A stretch of DNA of 64,000 nt from Pleomorphomonas sp. T1.2MG-36 (GCF_950100655.1 NZ_CATNLY010000034.1:186001-250000); one strand, 5' to 3'; numbered from the stretch's first letter, positions 1 to 8,656 are shown. Translations and numbers: made by a program. The notes: generated by a model from the sequence alone, not told the origin.

Positions 1-25
1 GGGGGAACCGGGTTAAGCTCCCTCC

Positions 26-547
26 ATGAGCACCCTTTCGATCGACGTCCAGCGCGCCGCCGTGGAGGATGCCGCGGAAATCGCGGCCGTCCATGATGCC
101 GCATGGCGCTACGCCTACCGGGGCATTCTCGACGGCGTCGAACTCGAGCGGATGATCGAACGGCGCGGTCCCCACTGGTGGGCCAAGGCTATCGCTCGCA
201 ATGTCGCCGTGCTGGTGGTCAAGGTCGAGGGGCGAGTGGCCGGCTATGCGACGCTGGGACCGAGCCGCATGCGCGCCCTTCCCTTCCGGGGCGAAATCTA
301 CGAGCTCTATCTTCACCCCGACATGCACGGCGTCGGCCTGGGACGGCGGCTGTTCGAGGAGGCACGGGCGGCCCTTGCCGACATGCACCTCGACGGTCTC
401 GTCATTCGCGTCCTCGCCGCCAATGCCGTTGGGGTCGGCTTCTACGAGCGACTTGGAGGTCAGGAGGTGGTCGGCTCGAGCGAAGAGATCGCCGGCCGTC
501 TGGTACCGGTCGTCGTCTATGCCTGGCCGCCGGTCGGAAGAGGCTGA
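26..547 (+). CDS. GNAT family N-acetyltransferase
   Basis: Predicted cytoplasmic acetyl-CoA-dependent N-acetyltransferase of 173 aa, the usual length of a single GNAT domain. The middle of the protein (about residues 90-125) has the family core: a strand ending in EIYELYLHPDMHGVGLGRRL, where the Q/RxxGxG/A-type pyrophosphate loop reads HGVGLGRR. A later FYERLGG motif (about 138-144) is typical of the GNAT C-terminal half. The substrate cannot be read from sequence. The ATG is close to the window edge and has no strong Shine-Dalgarno sequence, so the start is less certain than the family call. It is followed by ppa on the same strand after about 106 bp. Confidence 0.85.
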   Translation: MSTLSIDVQRAAVEDAAEIAAVHDAAWRYAYRGILDGVELERMIERRGPHWWAKAIARNVAVLVVKVEGRVAGYATLGPSRMRALPFRGEIYELYLHPDMHGVGLGRRLFEEARAALADMHLDGLVIRVLAANAVGVGFYERLGGQEVVGSSEEIAGRLVPVVVYAWPPVGRG

Positions 548-653
548 AAATCGGGCAGTTCGCCACCCCGCCCGCGCTCGCTCCGCCTTGCTTTCGCCCC
601 ACCATTACGGATAAACACGTGCTCGCGACTTTGTTTCTTTTCAAGGATTAATC

Positions 654-1193
654 ATGCGCATCGACGCCGTTCCTATCGGCAACAATCCGCCCGAGGACAT
701 CAACGTCATTATCGAAGTGCCTCTCGGCGGTGAGCCGATCAAGTACGAGATGGACAAGGCAGCCGGCGCCATGTACGTCGACCGCTTCCTCTACACGGCG
801 ATGCACTATCCCGGAAATTACGGCTTCGTTCCGCACACCCTGTCGGACGACGGCGACCCGATCGATGTGATGGTGGTGAACACCCGCGCCATCGTGCCGG
901 GCGCCATCATGAACTGCCGCCCGATCGGCGTTCTCAAGATGCAGGACGAGAGCGGCCACGACGAGAAGATCATCGCCGTTCCCTCCAACAAGCTGACCAC
1001 CCGCTACTCCAAGATCAAGACGATCGACGACCTGCCCGAGATCACGGTTCACCAGATCGAGCACTTCTTCGAGCACTACAAGGATCTGGAACCCGGCAAA
1101 TGGGTGAAGGTGATCGGCTGGGGCGGCGTCAGTGAAGCGGCGGAGCTGATCCTCGCCGCGATTGCCAAAGGTAAGACCGACGCTGAGAAGTAG
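654..1193 (+). CDS. ppa: Inorganic pyrophosphatase
   Basis: Family I soluble inorganic pyrophosphatase, 179 aa. It hydrolyses PPi to two phosphates in the cytoplasm and so pulls biosynthetic reactions forward. The family signature [10 protein letters not shown] (about residues 63-72) supplies the metal-binding aspartates. Upstream acidic and lysine residues in [15 protein letters not shown] and the YPGNYGFVP segment are also typical. Length matches bacterial Ppa. An AAGGA Shine-Dalgarno lies about 6 nt before the ATG. It runs convergently into msrB. A short GATGGC/GCCATC inverted repeat between the two stop codons (1200-1222) might act as a weak shared terminator. Confidence 0.97.
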   Translation: MRIDAVPIGNNPPEDINVIIEVPLGGEPIKYEMDKAAGAMYVDRFLYTAMHYPGNYGFVPHTLSDDGDPIDVMVVNTRAIVPGAIMNCRPIGVLKMQDESGHDEKIIAVPSNKLTTRYSKIKTIDDLPEITVHQIEHFFEHYKDLEPGKWVKVIGWGGVSEAAELILAAIAKGKTDAEK

Positions 1194-1223
1194 AGCAGTG
1201 ATGGCAGCCATCGGCCGCCATCC

Positions 1224-1628
1224 TCACTCCTGCGGACGGAAGACCAGCGCGACGCCGTTGATGCAGTAACGCAGACCGGACGGCGGCGGCCCATCGTCGA
1301 ACACATGGCCGAGGTGCGAGCCGCAGTGAGCGCAATGCACCTCGGTCCGCACCATGAAATGGCTGCGATCGACCGACGTCTCGACGCCGCCCGGCTCCGG
1401 CTCGTTGAAGCTCGGCCAGCCGGTGCCGCTCTCGAATTTGTCGTGCGCTGCAAACAGCGGCGTATCGCAACCGGCGCAATGGAACACGCCACGCCGCTTC
1501 TCGTAAAGCAGCGCGCAACTGCCCGGCGCCTCGGTGCCGTGGCCACGCATGATGCGGTACTGCTCCGGAGTGAGCAGGCTCCGCCACTCCTCGTCGGTGC
1601 GGGTGACAGGAAAAGTTTCGACGGTCAT
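1224..1628 (-). CDS. msrB: Peptide-methionine (R)-S-oxide reductase
   Basis: MsrB reduces the R-epimer of methionine sulfoxide in oxidised proteins. The 134-aa protein has two CxxC pairs, CAGC (about residue 55) and CAHC (about residue 100), that form the structural zinc site. The catalytic cysteine is in RYCINGVAL near the C-terminus, and GTGWPSF is a further family motif. The start is set at ATG 1628 because AGGAG lies 6-7 nt upstream. An in-frame upstream codon would add five residues without a good ribosome site. It appears to be a single gene. Confidence 0.96.
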   Translation of the reverse strand: MTVETFPVTRTDEEWRSLLTPEQYRIMRGHGTEAPGSCALLYEKRRGVFHCAGCDTPLFAAHDKFESGTGWPSFNEPEPGGVETSVDRSHFMVRTEVHCAHCGSHLGHVFDDGPPPSGLRYCINGVALVFRPQE

Positions 1629-1693
1629 CGGGAGCTCCTGCAAGCGGCGGCAATGCCGCTTCCTACGTGGGAACCCCTAGCACGAATCGCAAG

Positions 1694-1954
1694 TCAGCGC
1701 TTGTCGGCATCCTCATCGGCGGCGCCGGACGCGCGCCCGTCGGAGATTTCCAGCGGCTTGTCTACCGGATCGACCCATTTGATCAGGAACACCCAGGCAG
1801 CATAGACGAAGACGCCGGCGGTCAGGACCATCCACATGGGATCCTTGATCACGAAATTCTCGTAGCAGGCCCACGCCCCCGTCACCGCCACGAGCAAAAC
1901 GCGGCGCCAAAGCGGCCTATAGAAGGGGTGATTTAGGTCGGAAACGCGCTTCAT
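1694..1954 (-). CDS. Small membrane protein of unknown function
   Basis: Small 86-aa protein with two predicted membrane segments, RVLLVAVTGAWACYENFVI and WMVLTAGVFVYAAWVFLI, followed by a short acidic tail. The start at 1954 has a strong GGAGG 5 nt upstream. This architecture resembles small conserved alphaproteobacterial inner-membrane proteins, but I do not recognise a named family and propose no function. It is divergent from the cytochrome b561 gene across about 270 bp. Confidence 0.7.
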   Translation of the reverse strand: MKRVSDLNHPFYRPLWRRVLLVAVTGAWACYENFVIKDPMWMVLTAGVFVYAAWVFLIKWVDPVDKPLEISDGRASGAADEDADKR

Positions 1955-2227
1955 CAATCCTCCAGCCACCGGCCACGACCGGCGGCGCCCTTCATCGTAG
2001 CGCTGAACCCCGGCATTTTCCGAAACTAGAGGAAGGCGGAGGCCGAGGCAACCTTGGGGTCTCGCCCGATCCGCCCCCCTCGCTTTGTTCCCGTGTCACG
2101 GAATTTTGAGCCGGTGGTGGCGCCGAGATCCGCTTCGGAAGCGAATTTGCGGTTGGCAAGCCGCAGGCGGACTACGCATAATCACCTAAACGATCGCCCT
2201 ACCTCACTGTATGACGGGAGACCTGCC
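1955..2227. other. Divergent intergenic region, nothing specific seen
   Basis: This stretch separates the small membrane protein (minus) from the cytochrome b561 gene (plus) and must contain their promoters. An open frame continues upstream of the b561 start to about 2054, but it lacks a ribosome site and encodes low-complexity, arginine-rich sequence, so I treat it as non-coding. I found no convincing inverted repeat or operator. Confidence 0.4.
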
Positions 2228-2809
2228 TTGACCAAGGATCAATCGACGCTCTTCGACCACCCCGAGGGCTATGGCGCGGTCAGCCGAGCTCTTCACTGGC
2301 TGATGGCGGCGCTGTTTGCCTGGCAGTTCCTCTCGGCCGTTCTGCATGCCGTCGACCGCGACCTGCCGGTGACCCGCTTCTTCTGGTCCTGGCATATGTC
2401 GATCGGCTTCCTGCTGCTGGTCACCGTCGTCATCCGCGGCGCCTGGGCGCTCGTCAACCTCGGCAAACGGCCGCCCCATGCCACCGGCTTTCTTGGCCTC
2501 GCCTCGCGCCTGGGGCACCTCGCCCTCTACCTGTTGATGCTGGCGGTGCCGATGCTCGCCGTGCTCCGGGCCTATGGCAGCGGCAGGGGCCTGTCGGTGT
2601 TCGGCATCGAAGTGCTCGCCGGTGGCGGCGAGCGCATTCCAGAGCTGATGGCGCCTGCCAATGCCGCGCACGGCCTTCTCGGCTGGGCACTGCTGGCGCT
2701 AACGCTCGGACACATCGCCATGGCGCTCGCTCACGCCTACCTTTGGCGCGAACCTACGCTGACGCGCATGTTGCGCGGGCGCCCCGCCACGGTCGGCGTA
2801 GCCGAGTAG
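2228..2809 (+). CDS. Cytochrome b561 family protein
   Basis: Four-helix inner-membrane di-haem cytochrome b of the bacterial b561 type, 193 aa, probably moving electrons between the quinone pool and a periplasmic or redox partner. Candidate haem-ligand histidines are in ALHWLM (helix 1), WHMSIGF (helix 2), and HGLLGW and HIAMALAH (helix 4). The start is taken as TTG 2228, preceded by GGGAG 7 nt away; the longer frame adds 58 non-hydrophobic residues. The gene converges on the ABC ATPase with only 8 bp between stops. A GTAGCCGC/GCGGCTAC inverted repeat (2806-2834) spans both ends. Confidence 0.9.
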   Translation: MTKDQSTLFDHPEGYGAVSRALHWLMAALFAWQFLSAVLHAVDRDLPVTRFFWSWHMSIGFLLLVTVVIRGAWALVNLGKRPPHATGFLGLASRLGHLALYLLMLAVPMLAVLRAYGSGRGLSVFGIEVLAGGGERIPELMAPANAAHGLLGWALLALTLGHIAMALAHAYLWREPTLTRMLRGRPATVGVAE

Positions 2810-2834
2810 CCGCTGCATCAGGCGATGCGGCTAC
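2806..2834. terminator. Inverted repeat over two convergent gene ends
   Basis: GTAGCCGC at 2806-2813 pairs with GCGGCTAC at 2827-2834, with extra GCATC/GATGC pairing inside. It covers the stop codons of the cytochrome b561 gene and the ABC ATPase. There is no U-run on either side, so any terminator role is tentative. Confidence 0.4.
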
Positions 2835-3888
2835 CCGTCGCCTCGTCGAACAGGTGGAACGCGCCGGGCGCCGGCTGCAGGGCAACGGCGTCGCCGGACG
2901 TGGGGCGAAGCCGCTTGTCCATCACGCGCGCGATCAGTTCGCCGGCCACCGTCTCGACGTGGACGTAATACTCGGCGCCGAGGGCCTCGACCAGGCCTAT
3001 GCGCCCGGCGAGCCCCGGCGCTCCGGCGTCGGCGATGCGGATGTCTTCCGGGCGGACGCCCAGGAGCAGCCTGCCGGCGTGACCGGCCGGACGCGCTCCG
3101 AGATCAAGGGTCCCGAAGGCAGGTGCCTGCCCTTCGGCAATCTCGATCATGTTCATTTTCGGCGAACCCAGGAAGCGGGCGACGAAAAGATTGGCAGGCC
3201 GCTCGTAGAGCTCCTCCGGCGTTCCGACCTGCATCAGGTTTCGGCCATGACCGTCCTTGAGCGGTGCGAAGACGGCGATCCGGTCCCCCATGGTCATCGC
3301 TTCGGTCTGGTCGTGCGTCACATAGATCATGGTCGCGCGAATGCGCTCGCGAAGCTGCATGATCTCGCCGCGCATCGACACCCGGAGATCGGCATCGAGG
3401 TTCGACAGGGGCTCGTCGAACAGAAAGACCTCGGGGTGCCGGACGATCGCCCGCCCCAAGGCGACGCGCTGGCGCTGCCCGCCCGAGAGTTGCGCGGGGC
3501 GGCGGTCGAGATAGGGGCCGAGGTCGAGAATGTCGGCGGCTTCCTTGACCCGCTCGGCGATCTCGGCGGCGGGCCGCCCGGCCATCTTCAGCGGGAAGCC
3601 GATGTTGCCGGCCACCGTCATGTGCGGATAGAGCGCATAGCTCTGAAACACCATGGCGACGTTGCGGTCCGAGGGCGCAAGGCCGGTCACCGATCGGCCG
3701 CCGATGCGGATGTCGCCCGATGTCGTTTCCTCAAGGCCGGCGATCATCCGGAGCGCGGTGGACTTGCCGCAGCCCGATGGCCCCACGAAGACGATAAACT
3801 CGCCATCGTCGACCTTGAGGTCGAGGCCGGCGATCACGCCAACCTTGCCGAAGGACTTGGCAACGGACTTGAATTCGATCTCGGCCAT
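2818..3888 (-). CDS. ABC transporter ATP-binding protein, CUT1 (UgpC/MalK-like)
   Basis: Cytoplasmic ATPase of a CUT1 carbohydrate ABC importer, 356 aa. It has Walker A GPSGCGKST (about residue 36), signature LSGGQRQRVALGRA (about 133), Walker B FLFDEPLSNLD (about 155) and H-loop YVTHDQTEA (about 190). The C-terminal third is a MalK-type TOBE/OB domain, shown by LLGVRPEDI. It is the last gene of the nanEK-binding protein-permease-permease-ATPase operon, 37 bp after the second permease. Such ATPases are often shared between several sugar importers, so its presence alone does not fix the substrate. Confidence 0.93.
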   Translation of the reverse strand: MAEIEFKSVAKSFGKVGVIAGLDLKVDDGEFIVFVGPSGCGKSTALRMIAGLEETTSGDIRIGGRSVTGLAPSDRNVAMVFQSYALYPHMTVAGNIGFPLKMAGRPAAEIAERVKEAADILDLGPYLDRRPAQLSGGQRQRVALGRAIVRHPEVFLFDEPLSNLDADLRVSMRGEIMQLRERIRATMIYVTHDQTEAMTMGDRIAVFAPLKDGHGRNLMQVGTPEELYERPANLFVARFLGSPKMNMIEIAEGQAPAFGTLDLGARPAGHAGRLLLGVRPEDIRIADAGAPGLAGRIGLVEALGAEYYVHVETVAGELIARVMDKRLRPTSGDAVALQPAPGAFHLFDEATGSRIA

Positions 3889-3925
3889 GGTCGTTTCCCG
3901 GAAATCTCGAGCGGTAAAGGTTGGG

Positions 3926-4759
3926 TCAGCCCTTGACGGCGCCGGCGGTCATCGACCGGCCGATCTGTCGGTACATCAGGAGGCCAAGAACGAGGGGCGG
4001 CAGGGTTGCCAGGATCATGACCGCAGCGGCCACACCCCAGCGGACGCCGCCGCCGGACGCCGCGAAGAAGAAGGATGCACCGACTGACACCGGCGTCGCG
4101 TTGTTAGTGGTCAGCATCAGGCCGAACAGGAACTCGTTCCACGAGTAGATGAAGGCCAACACCGAGGAGGCCGCGACGACGTTAAGCGACATCGGTGCCA
4201 CGACATAGATGAGAAGCCGCAGCGTCCCAGCGCCGTCGACGCGGCCGGCTTCCTCGATCTCCAGCGGCAGGTCGGCGATCGACGAGACAAACAGCACCAG
4301 GACCAGCGGCACGTTGACGAGGCAGAGAATGAGGGCGAGGCCGAAGCGCGTGTCGAGCAGCCCGACCTGCTGGTACATCAGGTAGATCGGGATGGCGAAG
4401 ATGATCAGCGGCACGGCGCGGAGATTGACGGCGAGCGGCAGCAGCCAGTTGCGCCCCACGCCGAACCGCGCCATGGCGTAGGCGGCGGGGAAGGCCAGCA
4501 CGATGGCCAGCACCGAACCGATCAGCGAGGCCACAAGGCTGTTGGTCAGGAAGTGCAGGATATCGAAGCGGTCGGCCATGGCGAACACGGCCGCGTAATT
4601 GTCGAGCGTCGGCGCCTCGATGATCAGCGAGGCGTTGGTCATGATCTCCGCCTCGCTCTTCAGCGAGGTCACCAGCGTGGCGATCACCGGAAAGTTCAGG
4701 ATGACGACGGCGGCAACGAACACCAGCCAGCGCAGGGTGTTGACGAGGGTTTTCCTCAT
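3926..4759 (-). CDS. ABC sugar transporter permease, MalG/UgpE family
   Basis: Inner-membrane permease of 277 aa with about six membrane helices. It carries the MalG-type EAA coupling loop (EIEEAGRVDGAGTLRLLIYVV, about residues 165-186) that contacts the ATPase. The N-terminal helix follows a short basic stretch, as usual for CUT1 permeases. Its ATG overlaps the stop of the upstream permease by 4 bp (ATGA), indicating translational coupling. It forms the heteromeric channel with that partner for the sugar delivered by the binding protein. Confidence 0.93.
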   Translation of the reverse strand: MRKTLVNTLRWLVFVAAVVILNFPVIATLVTSLKSEAEIMTNASLIIEAPTLDNYAAVFAMADRFDILHFLTNSLVASLIGSVLAIVLAFPAAYAMARFGVGRNWLLPLAVNLRAVPLIIFAIPIYLMYQQVGLLDTRFGLALILCLVNVPLVLVLFVSSIADLPLEIEEAGRVDGAGTLRLLIYVVAPMSLNVVAASSVLAFIYSWNEFLFGLMLTTNNATPVSVGASFFFAASGGGVRWGVAAAVMILATLPPLVLGLLMYRQIGRSMTAGAVKG

Positions 4760-5625
4760 AGCGGCGCCTTCCTGGCCGTCAGACCGTTGATGACCCAGAG
4801 CACGACGAACGAAGCGACCAGGAGCAGCATCGAGGCGGCAACGGCGAGGCCGATGTCGCCCACCTTGAAGAAGGCCTGGTAGATGTAGATGCTCATCGAC
4901 GTTGTGGAGCCACCGGCGCCCGGCCCGACCAGGGTGTAGAGATTGTCGAACACCCGGAAGCTGTCGATGAAGCGGATGAAGAAGGTGATGCCGATGGCCG
5001 GCAGCATCAGCGGCAAGTCGATGTTGACGAACAGGCGCCGCCCGCGCGCGCCGTCAAGCGCCGCCGCCTCGCGGATATCCGGCGAGATCGCCGCGTAGGA
5101 CGAGTGCAGGATCAAGAGCGCGAAGGGCGTCCATTGCAGCGTCTCGACGGTCACCAGTGTCGTGAAGGCCCAGTCTCGGCCCAGGAAGGCCGGGAAGTCG
5201 CCGTACCACTCAAGAAGGTAGTAGGGCACGGCCCCGACGAACTCATGCAGGATGAGCCGATACATCAGGCCGACCAGAGCCGGCGCCACCATCATCGGCA
5301 GCATCAGAAGCGCGATCAGCCAGGGCCGCTTGGCAAACAGCGGCGCCAGAAACACGGCGAGCGCGAGGCCGGCCACCACCTGGATGACGGAAACGATCAG
5401 CCCGAAGCGCAGGGAGAACCACGCGGCGCCCCAGAACTCCGGATCGGCCACCGCCTTCGCATAGTTGGACAGACCGATCGGTTCCGGCGCGCGGATGTTC
5501 TCGAAGCCGACGCGCGAGATCGAATAGATGATGTCGAGAACGAGGGGAAACCCCAGAAGGGCGATGAGAAAGACCGTGAGCGGGGCGATCAGAAGGCGCC
5601 CCTCGAAACGGGAAGTCCGCGGCAT
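4756..5625 (-). CDS. ABC sugar transporter permease, MalF/UgpA family
   Basis: First permease of the importer, 289 aa with about six helices. The EAA loop is DIREAAALDGARGRRLFVNI (about residues 186-205), the MalF/UgpA form. The start follows the binding-protein gene by about 170 bp. That gap holds a GC-rich hairpin just after the binding-protein stop, which would favour higher expression of the binding protein than of the membrane genes. Hydrophobic segments are spread through the whole length with no truncation. Confidence 0.93.
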   Translation of the reverse strand: MPRTSRFEGRLLIAPLTVFLIALLGFPLVLDIIYSISRVGFENIRAPEPIGLSNYAKAVADPEFWGAAWFSLRFGLIVSVIQVVAGLALAVFLAPLFAKRPWLIALLMLPMMVAPALVGLMYRLILHEFVGAVPYYLLEWYGDFPAFLGRDWAFTTLVTVETLQWTPFALLILHSSYAAISPDIREAAALDGARGRRLFVNIDLPLMLPAIGITFFIRFIDSFRVFDNLYTLVGPGAGGSTTSMSIYIYQAFFKVGDIGLAVAASMLLLVASFVVLWVINGLTARKAPL

Positions 5626-5762
5626 ACGGGTCTCGTCCTCGAAAGATCGGCGACGGCGGAAAGGTGCCGCACGCCGGCCGGAGAGAGACCGGCGCGCGGA
5701 ATGGCGGCGCGGCGCTGCTGGCTCAACTGTCGAGTCTACCGCAATCCGCCGGAGTTGGAACA

Positions 5763-5781
5763 GGGGCGGCAGCGCCGCCCC
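5763..5781 (-). terminator. Intercistronic hairpin after the sugar-binding protein
   Basis: GGGGCGGC (5763-5770) and GCCGCCCC (5774-5781) form a perfect 8-bp stem with a 3-nt loop, 14 bases past the binding-protein stop. There is no U-run, so it is better read as an mRNA-stabilising or attenuating structure than a full terminator. Hairpins here are common in ABC operons. Confidence 0.6.
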
Positions 5782-5794
5782 CGTCCAGATGCGA

Positions 5795-7114
5795 TCAGGG
5801 CTTCAGGAGATCGGCCATGCCGGACTTGGTCGCGGCGAGCGCGTCATCGAGCGACTTGTCGCCGGCCCAGTAGGCAGTGAACTCCTTGGCCTGCAACTCG
5901 TAGACCTGCAACGCCTTGGCGGCCGTTCCGCCATGCATCACGAAGCCGTAGGCGCCGGCGAACTGACCGAGCTTGACGAGGTCGGGCCGTTCGGCGCTGA
6001 CCTTGGCCACCACCGCGTCGCTGAGCGCCGGCGAACCGCCGGCCTTGGCATAGATCTCCATGGCGTCGGGCGCACCAAGCCAGTTCAGGAACTTGACGGC
6101 GCCTTCCTTGTTCTTGGAGGCCTTGTTGATGCCGAGACCGAGCCCGTGGATGTGGGTGAAGCGGCCTTCCGGACCGGCGGGCGGCGCGACGGTGCCGATC
6201 TTGCCGGCGACGGCCGGCGTCTTGTCCTTGTTGTCGAGGTCGCCGAATGCGGCGTTCCACTGCACCATCGTGGCCACCTGGCCGGCACCGAAGGCGGCGT
6301 TGGACTCGGCAAACTCGTAGGTGGTCGAGTCCTTGGGCGACGTGCCCTCGTCATAGAGCTTCTTGTAGATGTCGAGCGCCGTGCGATAGGCGGGGCTGTC
6401 GACGGTGATCTCGCCCTTGTCGTTCATCCAGTCGCCACCGTGGGCGCGGGCGACCGACTGCCAGACCATCATGTTGAACAACAGATTCTTCATCTGAAGA
6501 ACCGTGCCGTAGCGGGTCGGGCTGTCCGAATTGATCGACTTGGTGAAGAACAGCGCCGTCGCCATCCAGTCTTCCCAGGTCCAGGCGTCGGGATCCTTGG
6601 GGTCGAGCTTCTTGCCGAGGTACTTCTCGGAGATCTCGCCGTATTTCGCCTTCCAGTCGGCGTCGGACAGCAGCTTCTCGATGAGATCGCTGCGATAGTA
6701 CATGAAGTGCAGCGACAGGTCGGTCGGGATGCCATACTGCTTGCCGTCATACTGCATGGTCGCCAGCACCTTCTCGGGGAAGGTCGCCTTGGAAGCGTCC
6801 GGCAGGGTGATCGGGTCCATGAACGGCGCATAGCGGCCGAGGGCATAGGTAGCCAGAAGGTTGATGTCGAAATCGGTCGAGCCGGCAGCGAGGTCGGCGG
6901 CCAGCTTGTCGAAGAAGCCGTCACGGTTGAAGAAGATCAGCTTCACCTTGTCGGCGTCGGCCGCGGTGGCGTTATAGGCATCGGCCGCCTTGCGAAGACC
7001 GGCCTCCTCCGGCCCGCCCGGCCACCCGAGCACGGTCACCTCGGCCATGGCTCCGGTCACGCCCAACGCCGCGAACAAGGCGGCACTGGTCAGAAGGGTT
7101 CTCAGTCGCGTCAT
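5795..7114 (-). CDS. Extracellular sugar-binding protein of a CUT1 ABC importer
   Basis: Periplasmic substrate-binding protein, 439 aa. A Sec signal peptide covers residues 1-24, with a likely cut after GAMA and before EVTVLG. The body is of the SBP_bac_1/cluster B type, as in binding proteins for oligosaccharides and sugar derivatives. It sits 18 bp after nanEK and has an AAGGGG ribosome site. That position suggests the ligand feeds the fused kinase-epimerase, for example N-acetylmannosamine. This is inference from the operon, not from ligand-binding residues. Confidence 0.9.
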   Translation of the reverse strand: MTRLRTLLTSAALFAALGVTGAMAEVTVLGWPGGPEEAGLRKAADAYNATAADADKVKLIFFNRDGFFDKLAADLAAGSTDFDINLLATYALGRYAPFMDPITLPDASKATFPEKVLATMQYDGKQYGIPTDLSLHFMYYRSDLIEKLLSDADWKAKYGEISEKYLGKKLDPKDPDAWTWEDWMATALFFTKSINSDSPTRYGTVLQMKNLLFNMMVWQSVARAHGGDWMNDKGEITVDSPAYRTALDIYKKLYDEGTSPKDSTTYEFAESNAAFGAGQVATMVQWNAAFGDLDNKDKTPAVAGKIGTVAPPAGPEGRFTHIHGLGLGINKASKNKEGAVKFLNWLGAPDAMEIYAKAGGSPALSDAVVAKVSAERPDLVKLGQFAGAYGFVMHGGTAAKALQVYELQAKEFTAYWAGDKSLDDALAATKSGMADLLKP

Positions 7115-7132
7115 TTTGTGTCCCCTTGGATT

Positions 7133-8656
7133 CTATAATGTGCGACGGGCGAGGTCGGCGGCACCGATCACGCCAGCGGATTTTCCGAGAGCCGCGGCGC
7201 GGATCTCGGGCTTCAAGTGTGGCGGCAAGTGCGCCAGTCGCGCTTCGAGGCGCGCGCGGTAGCCGTCGGCGAGGCCGACGCCACCGCCGACGACCATGAC
7301 GGCCGGATCGAACAGCAGTTGCAGGTTCTGAAGAAGCCGCGCGACCACCTCGACCGAGCGGTCGACCACGGCGGAGGCCCACGCCTCGCCACGGGCTACA
7401 GCCGCGAAGACGGCCGGTGCATCGACGGAATGGCCCAGCGCCGCGGCGGCATCGGCCAGAAAACGGCCGCTCGCCAGCGTTTCGAGAGGAACGTCGGTCG
7501 TTTCTTGAGTAAGGCCGACCGAGCCGGCGACACCACCGCGACCGACGAGCAACCGCCCGCCAATGACGGCGCCGCCGCCGATACCCGTCGAGACGGTCAC
7601 GAACAGAAGGTCGCGGCCGGCACCGGCGCCGAAGCGATATTCGCCCCAGGCGGCGGCCTGCGCGTCGTTGTGAAGCACCACCGGCCTGCCGAGGCGCTTC
7701 GCCAGCGCGTCGGCCAGCGGATAGTTCGACGACACAGGCAACGTGCCCGGGTTGAGCGCGAACCATCGGCCCTCATGCACGACGCCGGTGACCGCGCCGC
7801 CCGCCGCGCCGTATCGTCCCTGCCAGGGGGCGGCCAGTTCGGCGATGGCGTCGCACCAGTCATCCGGATCGAGGTGCCTGTCGGTGGTCCGCTCGCGCGC
7901 CTCGATGACGCGGTCACCGTCGACCAGCGCCACCAGTGTCTTGGTGCCGCCGAGATCGAAGGCCAGCGCCGGCTGGGCGGACGCCGCGCGGGCTGCTCCG
8001 ATGGCGTCGGCAAACCAGTGGGTGATGTGCTCGGGGCGGGTGATCGCCGAACCGACGACGACGCCATGGGCGCCGAGCCGGATCGCCTCGGCCGCTTGCT
8101 CCGGCACGCGAATGCGCCCTTCGGCGATCACCGGGCGACCGAGCCGCACGGCGGCGGCGAGCAATGGAAAATCGGGCTCCGACGGTTCCGGACCGCCGGT
8201 ATAGCCTGCCATGGTGGTGCCCACGACGTCGACGCCGAGCGCCACCGCCGCTTTCGCTTCTTCAATGGTCGAGATGTCGGCCATGGCGAGCTTGCCGCGG
8301 GCATGCACGGCCTTGCAGAGATCGGCGACGGACACGGGGCGAACGCGATCGGTCGCATCGAAGGCTATGATGTCGGCGCCGGCGTCGGCCAGCGCGATGA
8401 CGTCGTCCAGGAAGGGTGTGATGCGCACCGGTGAGGTATCGAGGTCGCGCTTGATCAGGCCGATGATCGGCGCATCCGTCGCCGCCCTGACCGCCTTGAG
8501 GTTGGCGATGCCCTCGATGCGAAGTCCGCGCCCACCGGAGGCCAGTGCCGCAAGCGCGAAACCAACCACCTGATCGGGATGATCGAGCGGCCCTTCCGGC
8601 ACGGGCTGACAGGAAACGACAAGTGATGAGGCGAAGCGTTGGAGGCAGTCGGACAC
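7133..8656 (-). CDS. nanEK: Fused N-acetylmannosamine-6-P 2-epimerase / N-acetylmannosamine kinase
   Basis: Bifunctional protein of about 507 aa. Residues about 1-220 are a NanE TIM barrel converting ManNAc-6-P to GlcNAc-6-P, with GLIKRD, ADIST and GTTMAGYT motifs. Residues about 230-507 are a ROK-family kinase with the phosphate loop DLGGTKT, catalytic Asp in HNDAQAAA and STGIGGG. The usual ROK zinc site (CxCGxxGC) is absent; the segment reads GLTQETTDVPLETLASG. Start GTG 8656 has GAGG about 5 nt upstream; a longer TTG-started frame lacks a ribosome site. It heads the transporter operon. No NanA, NagA or NagB lies nearby, so ManNAc rather than whole sialic acid may be the imported sugar. Confidence 0.9.
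   Translation of the reverse strand: MSDCLQRFASSLVVSCQPVPEGPLDHPDQVVGFALAALASGGRGLRIEGIANLKAVRAATDAPIIGLIKRDLDTSPVRITPFLDDVIALADAGADIIAFDATDRVRPVSVADLCKAVHARGKLAMADISTIEEAKAAVALGVDVVGTTMAGYTGGPEPSEPDFPLLAAAVRLGRPVIAEGRIRVPEQAAEAIRLGAHGVVVGSAITRPEHITHWFADAIGAARAASAQPALAFDLGGTKTLVALVDGDRVIEARERTTDRHLDPDDWCDAIAELAAPWQGRYGAAGGAVTGVVHEGRWFALNPGTLPVSSNYPLADALAKRLGRPVVLHNDAQAAAWGEYRFGAGAGRDLLFVTVSTGIGGGAVIGGRLLVGRGGVAGSVGLTQETTDVPLETLASGRFLADAAAALGHSVDAPAVFAAVARGEAWASAVVDRSVEVVARLLQNLQLLFDPAVMVVGGGVGLADGYRARLEARLAHLPPHLKPEIRAAALGKSAGVIGAADLARRTL

Noticed and set aside
2818..8656. Complete sialic acid catabolic locus
   Set aside because: NanA, NagA and NagB are not present, so only ManNAc phosphorylation and epimerisation can be supported.
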